Below, piece after piece: positions 56,156 to 64,000 of a stretch of DNA of 64,000 nucleotides. This stretch comes from Clitopilus passeckerianus (Eukaryota > Basidiomycota > Agaricomycetes > Agaricales > Entolomataceae): assembly GCA_944990035.1 (NCBI GenBank), contig CALYLX010000096.1, positions 248,001 to 312,000 of the forward strand, written 5' to 3'. The position numbers were made by a program, and so were the translations under genes. The first letter of the stretch is position 1. Every line of letters begins with the position of its first letter. The notes under the pieces are model-generated. The model was not told the origin of the DNA, did no database searches, and was given only the letters and a program-made list of their open reading frames with translations.

Positions 56156-58671
56156 TAAGCCATCTCTCCCTGCAGAGGTGCAACCTGACCACCTTTCGCG
56201 GAGGTAGGCGTGAACGTGTGCCATCTGTCATTGAACCTTACATCTATGTCGCGCAGGAGAGTCAGAAAACTATGGTCACAAAGCTGATTAGAAATGCACT
56301 TACCGAGAGGGCGACCACCATACATGTATTGCTGGAATTTGGCTAGATAGAATCAAAACGTTAGATCAGAAGGCGAGGGACACAGGTTGGACCACATACC
56401 AATCGCCGTTTCCGCTTCAGCAACTTGAGCAAACTGCACAACACCACACCCCTTGGAGCGGGTTCCGTCAAAGAGAATCTCAGCTAGTTCCACTTGGCCA
56501 GTAGTCTCAAAGAGTTCGACTAGATCTTCATTAGCCGTGGACCACGGCAACTGCAAATACACTTCAGTCACCTCGTCACAGCAACACAAAACACCACACT
56601 TACATTTCGAACCATGATCTGCTGGCTAGGTTCAGCATCGGGGAATCCTTGACCACCGAATGCACCAGCACCGCCAAACCCACCTCCGGCGGCGTAGTTA
56701 TCCATTCGCAAACCAGCAGGCCCATTACCCCCGCCAGGAGCCTGCTGGTCAGGGCCAGAATAGTCGGCATACAATTCTTGATTAGAAAAATCACGGCCAC
56801 CAGCCTGTGGACCCCCAAATCCGCCACGGAAACCACCCCTCAAGCCTCCTCCTCGGAAGCCTCCACGGCCGCCGAAACCACCACGAGGGCCGCCAAAGCC
56901 ACCGCGGAACCCACCACGGAAGCCTCCACCGGCGCCTTGAAGGCCAGCGTAGCGATCCTGCAGAATCACGTTAGCAACTGCCAGGATTTGGACAGCACGA
57001 GACGACGACTAACCTCGCGAACCTCGAGGGTACGACCGTACCAGTCAAAACCATGATACATAGCTGTATATATGCGTTAGCGACAGACGAGCAAACAAGG
57101 ACATGCACTAACAAATGGCATTTCCTGCGTCCTTAGCAGTCTCAAAGACAACAGTGCCAGAGCCTTTAGGACGACCATCAGCTCCGATGTTGATGTCAGC
57201 ACGAATAATGTTGCCAGCAGTGCGGAACAAATCTTTGAGGTCTTGCCAGCCAGCTTGGTAGGGCAACTGTGATGGTATGGATGAGCTTAGGAGACCAAAG
57301 AAACTAGGAAGACCCCACATTTCCAACGTAGAGTTGATTGCCCGGATTTGCGTTCGTGCCGAAGTAGTTGTGGGAAGGCGGGCGTGGGGGAGGAGCAGCA
57401 TTGAGTCCTTGACCAGCCATTGCCATACCTATCTTTCCTGGTACGGGTGTCGCGCCAAAGCGGGACTCGTTCTCGCGGTCCTAGTAAGATTTGATGAACA
57501 TGCGGTCCAATGCCACCAAAGACTGGCATACCTCTCGAATGAATACAGGGCGTCCGAGAAGCGTTTGTTCTGAGAGCTCGCGGATGGCCCTTTGGGAGTC
57601 CTCGGTCGATGAAAACTCCACAATACTGCGCCAGAGTCAGTGAAAGTGATTGGGAACAGAAAGGTGCATGAACTCACCCGCATCCTTTCGAAACGCCAGT
57701 AGGTGTCACGAGAACTTCGGCGAATAGAACATCACCAGCTGCCAACCCAAAGAAAAACTCCCATTAATATCCTCTCCACAACTCAAGCCATTCCAACAAT
57801 CAAGGAAAACAATTTGAAATTCGATCCTCCTGTTCCGCATCGTTCAAGAGTGCGCGCGAAAGGACCACTGCCTGCGTTCGGAAAACTCAAAGGCCCCACA
57901 AGAAGTAACCTCATCACTGCTCCCGACCGACACCACACCTCCCCAAAATCGAACCAAAACCAAAGAAACTAATCTGAGATCCCTCAACCCACCTCCCCTC
58001 ATGAATTCCATTAGGTCCCTGTATTTGACGTCGTAGCTGAGGTTGCCGACGTAGACTCGGTTTTCTCTCTTGCTGATTTTGGCGAACTCGACAGCTTCTT
58101 CGTGGTCGGCGTTCATGGGCCCTCCGAGTGAACGAGCGAAAGGCTCGTCACCACGTTTACGGTCACGACTCCTCGAACGGGAGCGTGAATCCGGGCTCCT
58201 GGACCTCGTACGACGACGAGTTCGGCGAGGTGAAGTCGAGCGGCGCCTAGGGGACCTTGAACGGCTTCTTGTGCGAGAACGCTTTCGGCGCTAAGCAGCA
58301 GAGAAAATCAGTTAAACAGCGAGCTGGAGAGCAGACTGCTACTTACGTCGCCGTCCCGCCTGTCAGGCTCCCAATGGTCGCTGCGCCTGGAGCGAGCTAG
58401 CGAAAAAGGAGTCAGACCTGCAGCCCAACAAAAATCGAGTTTCATTCATACCATCACCACCACGCCTGTCCCTCTCATCCCTTTCACGGTCGCGGTCGCG
58501 ATCCCTCCTGTCCCTATCCCTGTCACGGTCCCTTCTATCACGGTCATCGCGGTCTCTATCCTTCGACCGGTCGTAGTCACGGTCCCTGTCTCTGTCATGG
58601 TCACGGTCCCTACCACTCCCTGAAACGGCCTTGTCGTCCACCTCGTTCTTGATATTCATGTCAACGTCCAT
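56156..58671 (-). CDS. RNA-binding protein with three RRMs (Gbp2/Hrb1-like)
   Basis: Nuclear, mRNA-associated SR-like protein; yeast Gbp2/Hrb1 bind poly(A) RNA and couple splicing surveillance to export. Starts MDVDMNIKNEVDDKAVSGSG, followed by a long RD/RDR repeat and an RS-rich block (RRKRSRTRSRSRSPRRRSTS). RRM1: NRVYVGNLSYDVKYRDLMEF and GIVEFSSTEDSQRAIREL. RRM2: NQLYVGNLPYQAGWQDLKDL and GSGTVVFETAKDAGNAI. Then an RGG/GGF-rich linker (about 56815-56940). RRM3: IMVRN, LPWSTANEDLVELFETTGQV, GCGVVQFAQVAEAETAI, ending PLDVRFNDRWHTF. The order RS domain, two RRMs, RGG linker, RRM fits Gbp2/Hrb1. Several introns; not all junctions fixed, and the short exon between RRM1 halves is the least certain. 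Confidence 0.88.
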
Positions 58672-58962
58672 TTTCGCCTTGGAAACTCAATGGGCAAGTT
58701 TGGCGCCGGGTTTGTGTTGAGCGTTTGAGCGAAGGGGGTTGGTGGACAAAGCCTACGAGGAAGCGAAAAAAGTGATGACACATCATCTTCACAGGCTCCG
58801 GGCGGACTTTGAACTTTTAGGGGACGCGCTTAGACTCGAGATCTCAAATTGTTTCTTAGGCCCTGCAGACGCTGGGTAAAGGTAAAGAATGTCGCCTTGC
58901 ATGTATTGATTTGGCAGGTATAGGCTACGAATGTGTACAAGAACGATGCCACGGGAAACGAA

Positions 58963-59432
58963 TTAACATGCAAGACAGTTGAGTTTGGGACATGAACATG
59001 GTGGACATCCGACATATGGACCTGTTGTCTGGCATTCAAGCAATTAGATTTAAAAGTAGACGAAGGACGAAGCCACTCACCACTTGGCGTTTTGTAACGC
59101 CGGACTCAGATGGAGGACTCGTATCAGAATCTGAGTAGGCCGGGTCCAACGACTCGGCGCATGGTTTGCAGGATGGGCAGACGAACAAGCACTGTGGGCA
59201 AAAGCGGGGCTACAATCCAATATCAGAATCCGCCGAAGGCAAGAGTATCGAAGACCTACCCTTCCAGTAGCGGTGGTGGTTGGAGTCCCCGTACCTTCAT
59301 TGGCGGGAGCAGCCACCACGAGCCAAGCAAGTCCCAAGGCGATTATGATTGAGGCGGCGCTACCGAACTAAGACGCCAGCGTATTTCAATAACCCGCTTT
59401 TCACCACAACCGGAATCCGATCTTACCTTCAT
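58963..59432 (-). CDS. Small secreted CxxC-rich protein (102 residues)
   Basis: Four very small exons splice in phase: 59432-59427 (only Met-Lys), 59367-59260, 59209-59081 and 59028-58963. The N-terminus becomes a signal peptide (MKFGSAASIIIALGLAWLVV, then AAPANE). A Thr-rich stretch (GTGTPTTTATGR) follows, then the first cysteine block RFCPQCLFVCPSCKPCAESL, an acidic Ser/Pro linker (DPAYSDSDTSPPSESGV), a dibasic TKRQV, and the second block GCPPCSCPKLNCLAC at the C-terminus. Ten cysteines, mostly in CxxC pairs. The pattern suggests metal binding or disulfide bonding. Kex2-type cleavage at Lys-Arg would release a 23-residue cysteine-rich peptide; this is inferred. Family not recognised. Splice signals are all canonical GT-AG. 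Confidence 0.72.
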
Positions 59433-60903
59433 CCTGGCGGGATCTTGTCGAGGAATAGGCTGTTGACGATGGAAGTAGGAGACAAGAGTCTCTTTAATAT
59501 GCCAGCCACCAACCTAGGGATGAAAGGCGGCGCACCCGGGACTGTTTGAACTAGTAACACCTACCTAAAACCCAACTAAGACCGATTTGTATTCGTTTCT
59601 AGAAATGAAAAGGGGTCTTCTCCTGGGTTGGTTCTCAGGCTCTGTGTCTTGCATTCATTCCGCTTGGACAGTTGCCGCAGTGGACCGCTTTCTCGCTATG
59701 GGTGAGCCTGTAGCAATTCAGTGTGTCGTACCCGGGAGTTATGCAGTATCGTAGAGGGTGTTCAACAAGCACGCTAAGGAAGCGAAGATGGACTCAATCG
59801 CAGACTCGGAGCCGAAGAACGAAATGCAACTTATGGAGAAGGCTCAAAGAAACAGCAAAACTTTTGCAGAACATTGAACGGCGCATCTGCATATAATTCG
59901 AGTCCGCTTGCCAGTGGTTAAAAATAGATGAGAAGCCAAGATCCCTGAAGCCCCTTCCAAGAATACCACTCCGTCCTGCCGAAGAGATAAAAATCAGCCT
60001 GAGAAGCTTGTCGCCTGAAATATACTGGAAGTATGATTCTGCCATCGGAGAAGTTCAAGTTAGAGACATAATTAGCAGCCAAGCTTTTCACTCGTGTCGA
60101 TGGTGTGGAATCGTCGGCTGGTAGGGAGGGAGGTCATTGGTTTAGGTAGATACTAAAAGAGAATCGTAGTCTAGACCACCCAGCTTTTATATATCCAACA
60201 AACATTAAAACAAGTCCACTTCCCCAATCCTCTTTGTCAACTTGCCGCCGTCCCAGTCTGGGCTTCCTCGACGCTTTAACATCGACCACCCTCAAGGAAC
60301 TCGACAACTGGTTTACGATCCAACTACAAGCAACTCTACGAGCCTTCTAAAAAGCCGTTTACCCATATAGCGATCCCTCCTGTGCAGAAGACACTGAGAC
60401 ACTAATACTCATAATAGGGCTGCAGACTAGTCAGGATAGTTAGTCGCGCCTACGGCCGGGATCTGCAGTGGGCCTTGGAGTCTTGCTGCTAAGTTCGTCG
60501 CGGCTCAGAGAAGTCCGTCTGGTCGCAACTTAGTCTCTTCCCCGGAGAAGTTAGGATGGTATGGATGCTAATTTGGTTGGTAGAGCTGGGACGATCCCCA
60601 ATTCACAAAGGCTGGCTCGCCGATCAAGATGGTAGATGTTAACCATGGTGGACGTAGAGATCAATCACACTCGGTCGTCTTGGAGGAGAGCCTGAGAAAT
60701 AATTCCCAAATGAAGAAGACCCTGATCACCATTTTGCCATCAACAGCATCGCCCTCGAAATCAAACAACACGCAAAAGGTAACCGGCGTGTCTTGCAGAA
60801 AATATTCGGCCAGCAGTTGCTGTCAGTAACGTCACCACCTCTTCACCTTCTTCCATCTCCTCCAAAGCTTTTACAGTTTCGTTACGACTGTTATATCTGA
60901 AAA
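59433..60903. other. Gene-poor interval
   Basis: About 1.47 kb between divergent genes. Frames of 60-85 codons have no support. The last 60 bp before 60904 are CT-rich, as expected of the Mam33 promoter. No repeat or mobile element recognised by eye. Confidence 0.45.
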
Positions 60904-62064
60904 ATGTCTGCTCTCCGTGCCCTTCGTCAACTCACCGCTGCTTCCAGCTCTACCAGCCGCAGCCTTCTCGCTCGTCAACTCTCGACCTCTGTTTCAAGAG
61001 TTTCAGCAAGGGTTGGTATTGCTAACGGAGCGCGTTTCTCTACTCCTGCGCGGGCATTCTCTGTTTCTGCAAGGAGGTTTGGTGAAGGCTCGAGTGAGTT
61101 TTCCTCTTTGGTTCGCTGTTGCGCTTGTTCTGACGGAAGACTTGCTGTGTGTTAGCTGACCTGGCACTTTCGCAAAAGCTTCACGAGGAGTTGAAGTACG
61201 AGAAGGAGAACGAGGCTGAAGTTGGTGCTACTCCTGAGTGGTTGAAGGCTTTCCAGGAGTCTGGTGTTTGGAAGGTGTGTTGGGAATTTACCCTCAACAC
61301 GAACGGCCATTGACTTCTGCGTCTAGATCGAGGATGCTGCTGGCAACGACGAAATCATCTTGAGCCGTTCATTCGGCAACGAGAAGTGAGTTCTTGCACC
61401 CTGTGACAGTGCCAAAAACCAAACTGACGCGTCATGACAGCCTTCGCCTCATCTTCTCGATTGCTGATATTTCCTCGGCCGAGGAGAACTATGCTGCTGA
61501 GGAGGAAGCCGCTGAAGAAGGTCAAGAAGACGACTTCAACATGTATCCCATCCGTGCCGCTTTGTCTATCACAAAGGTACGCGTCTAGGTTCTCCTTTGG
61601 CTTGATATCTACATGCTCATGGGATTTGAAGGGCAATGGGCCAGGTTGCTTGAACGTGGACATGGTCTGCCAAGAAGGCCACTTTGTCGTTGAGAATGTG
61701 TCCTTCTACAAGGATTCCAAGCTCGGCACAGAACTTACTGCCGAGGCCGACTGGAAGCGCCGTGGTGTCTACATTGGTCCTCAGGTTTGTGGTACATGCA
61801 CCTGATGAGTTTGCTGCGCGCTGACCATATGGAAACACCACAGTTTGATACTCTCGACGTGGCACTCCAGGATGAGTTCGAGAAGTTCCTCCAGGAGCGT
61901 GGTGTTGATGAGCACATCGCCATGTTCATTCCTCAATACGCTGAGTTCAAGGAGCAGAAGGTTCGTCATTTGTTCGGGTACTATTGTGATAGCACCCTGA
62001 CCGTCTCCACTATCAGGAGTACATGCAATGGCTCAACAACGTCAAATCTTTCGTTGATCAGTAA
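60904..62064 (+). CDS. MAM33: Mitochondrial matrix protein of the p32/Mam33 family
   Basis: Acidic doughnut-shaped trimer of the mitochondrial matrix, linked to mitochondrial ribosome function and respiration. The N-terminus is a strong presequence (MSALRALRQLTAASSSTSRS, later LLARQLSTSVSRVSARVG). The mature protein starts near TDLALSQKLHEELKYEKENE, with TPEWLKAFQESGVWKIEDA, FGNENLRLIFSIADISSAEE, an acidic run (EEEAAEEGQEDDFNMYPIRA), DWKRRGVYIGPQ, LQDEFEKFLQERGVDEHIAM, FIPQYAEFKEQKEYMQWLNN, ending VKSFVDQ. Six or seven short introns; about 265 residues, normal for the family. The C-terminal core is highly conserved, so the assignment is firm. Confidence 0.93.
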
Positions 62065-62619
62065 AGGCTTTGCAATTGCCCGACCTTCCACAAAAAGACA
62101 ACATATCTTGTCTATGCCCAACCTAGCCACGTATATGATAGACTAATAGTGACACTCTACTCATAATATGCAATATAATCAAATGCTTTGCGATAACTCT
62201 CTCATGCTGACTGTCGTCAGTCGCTGGCCAAATCACCACATGGACGCGTTTTTGTCATGATATTTTCTAGGCGTCGCGTCATCATTCGCTAATTATGGAG
62301 TTCCTTCCCCACACCTCTAGAAATTACTGGATGCGGCTGGGCCATGCGGCTTACCATAAAAGGGAATTTTGAGGATCGGAGTTGAACATTCCAGTATTTT
62401 CGGAATGAGTCGACTGTGCGTCGGTCGGAGTTATCACAAAGGACCATCCACGTAAACAATTTCGTGGTCATTCCAACATTTGACAATCCACAATGGCACG
62501 ACGCCATGACACCTTCTATATAAAGACTCGAGCCATGTTCATCATTTCCCCAGCTCATCCCAAGCACTCCTCAATCTTCTGTCCTTAGCGCCAGCAGTGT
62601 TCTAACTTGGTCTTTAACA
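62065..62619. other. Intergenic region with TATA box
   Basis: About 0.55 kb. No gene. TATATAAAG at 62517-62525 lies about 95 bp before the next ATG and is the probable core promoter of the 62620 gene. Confidence 0.45.
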
Positions 62620-63260
62620 ATGTCTGCTCCTCTCGCAATCGCCATTCCTACTGCTCTCGCTGCTGCTCCCATCAGCAGCACAACATCATCACCAACAGGG
62701 CGATACATCCCGGTTCACCGAAGGACAGGCAGCACCAGTAGCTCCAGCAGCAGCATAGGCAGCAGATCTTCTTGCTCTTCACGCGACTCTTCTATCACCC
62801 GTGCCTCTACCCCAGCATCGGAGTGCTCAGATTCTACCGGTAAGTCACATTCAACCATTTCGCGTCTTCGTGGTTCTGATCTCGCCTTCTAGCTGTAGAA
62901 CGATCGCACCCCCTCCTCTACTCCCGAGAGGCCCTTCTCAACCTCGCCAAATCTCCCCTCTCTCGTTTCTCCGCAGAGACCCGCGAGTCGCTCCGCACCA
63001 GCGTCCCCGAGATCATGACGAACAGGAAGCAGCGCAAGGCGATCGAGTACCACAACAACCAGGCGGCCAAGCAAGCTCGCCAGGCTGTGAAGCAGCAGAA
63101 GGAGGTTATCCCCATTGTCCCGCTTCACATCCGCCGTTCCCGACCTGTCGGCAAGGAAGGCAGCGAAAAGAAGAAAAATCCGACGTCGAACAATGTCGTT
63201 GAAGATACCCAGTGGCGCGGTCGAAGACCTGCGTCGGTCCCTGCGCCTGTCCCGATCTAG
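62620..63260 (+). CDS. Small protein with a 4E-BP-like eIF4E-binding motif
   Basis: Exons 62620-62839 and 62893-63260; 195 residues. The N-terminus is hydrophobic/Ala-rich but continues with GRYIPVHRRTGS and a serine run, so I do not read it as a signal peptide. Across the splice comes LLYSREALLNLAKSPLSRF: Tyr83, Leu88, Leu89 fit the canonical YxxxxL-hydrophobic motif by which eIF4G and 4E-BPs bind eIF4E. Ser94-Pro95 lies exactly where 4E-BP1 has its regulatory Ser65-Pro66 relative to the motif tyrosine. The rest is basic (NRKQRKAIEYHNNQAAKQAR). The motif and spacing are seen; the function as a translational repressor is inferred. The basic helical tail could alternatively mean RNA or ribosome association. 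Confidence 0.75.
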
Positions 63261-64000
63261 GCCGCGGCTCAACAATTCGACATTTCCACCCGTTTCATGG
63301 ACCCTACTTCGAACATAGATATATTCTACTGAATACTCCTCCGACCGATGGAGGATACTGTGTATTATTATTGGTTTTCCCTGCATTCGTCATCATCATC
63401 ATTAACACAACACCTGCAATTTCTACTATAACGACCTTTCATGACATGCTTACTCGCACTGCAACGTATTTATCTTACAATATCTGTAGTCCATAGCACC
63501 AAAATACAAACACAACCTGACACATTACTCTTCCGAGCACGATCCTTTTGCTTATTGGCGTCGAAAACACTCTTTTACTCGCTGAGCTCTCACCTCAGCA
63601 GCGACGTCCTTGGCTTGGCAGATCTAGTCCGAGCTAAAATCCGTGTCCTCGACGTCCTGCCACTCCCCTGCCAGACCATTGACACACCGGGACAACTGAA
63701 CATCATTTGTTGCCGAATCCCGACGAGGTCATTATAATTTGTATTTCCCGATATAGATAATCTAAATGAGGATCTTCGCCGCATCGCCGGTCTACCTGCA
63801 CAGACGCGACCCACATCCGACCCACCAAGGCTCTCCAAGGCATCGCCTAGGCCTGTGTCAATTGGAAACTGGAAACCGCGACATTCGGTATCGGCTCAGG
63901 TTAGGTTTTTTGACTTTTTGACGGGTTACTATGGTTAAATGTCCCCCCGGAGTCGAGTGGTTTCACGCCAGGGGAGCTTGAAGAACGTGCTTGGCGAGGG
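63261..64000. other. Right end of window
   Basis: 3' side of the 62620 gene. On the minus strand a segment ending at TAG 63624-63626 reads LAGEWQDVEDTDFSSD before the stop, preceded by a possible acceptor TTCAG; it may be the last exon of a gene reaching in from the right, but nothing upstream of it could be modelled. Confidence 0.3.

Noticed and set aside
1..64000. CRISPR arrays, bacterial operons, ribosome binding sites, rRNA genes
   Set aside because: None seen; the window is eukaryotic, with spliceosomal introns throughout and no regularly spaced repeats.

Overview
The window looks like nuclear DNA of a mushroom-forming basidiomycete (Agaricomycetes). Genes are split by many short (about 48-65 bp) GT-AG introns with CTNAC-type branch points, intergenic spaces are small, and the families are typical of Agaricomycetes: multi-copy BTB and F-box genes, small secreted proteins, PL4 and GH31 enzymes, and a bifunctional-type Tps2. 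I cannot name the species. Most gene models were rebuilt by hand from splice signals, reading frame and similarity among genes in the window; no database search was possible.

Layout. 1-0.15 kb: 3' tail of an unknown gene. 0.6-3.6 kb: polo-like kinase. 3.9-6.3 kb: secreted rhamnogalacturonan lyase (PL4, minus). 7.5-8.4 kb: single-pass membrane protein. 8.5-14.1 kb: three BTB genes (minus, one frameshifted) and an F-box pseudogene (plus). 15.0-17.4 kb: phosphatidylinositol-4-phosphate 5-kinase. 18.2-23.2 kb: condensin subunit Cnd1/Ycs4 (minus). 23.8-24.2 kb: knottin-like secreted peptide. 24.6-31.6 kb: BTB gene, small hypothetical, GNAT acetyltransferase, frameshifted BTB gene, F-box gene. 32.4-37.2 kb: SDR oxidoreductase and secreted GH31 glycosidase. 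37.3-40.7 kb: F-box gene and a decayed F-box relic. 42.5-46.4 kb: trehalose-6-phosphate phosphatase Tps2. 47.0-48.4 kb: another F-box gene. 48.9-53.8 kb: two almost identical copies of a Cys-containing hydrophobic secreted-protein gene as an 898-bp inverted repeat around a 3.1-kb gene-free spacer. 54.1-55.7 kb: F-box gene. 56.2-58.7 kb: Gbp2/Hrb1-like RNA-binding protein. 59.0-59.4 kb: a 102-residue CxxC-rich secreted protein in four tiny exons. 60.9-62.1 kb: mitochondrial p32/Mam33. 62.6-63.3 kb: small protein with a 4E-BP-like eIF4E-binding motif.

Two layers are interleaved. One is a single-copy housekeeping backbone (mitosis: polo kinase and condensin; signalling: PIP5K; trehalose; RNA binding; mitochondrial p32; possibly translational control). 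The other is a fast-turnover accessory layer: five BTB and six F-box loci in three F-box subfamilies, of which two BTB and two F-box loci are broken, plus secreted small proteins and carbohydrate-active enzymes. BTB and F-box proteins are commonly substrate adaptors of cullin ubiquitin ligases, so the accessory loci may be diversified adaptors, but no substrates can be read from sequence.

The most unusual items are the inverted gene pair (894 of 898 positions identical, introns included, with identity stopping at the stop codon), the CxxC-rich secreted protein with an internal Lys-Arg site, and the 4E-BP-like protein.
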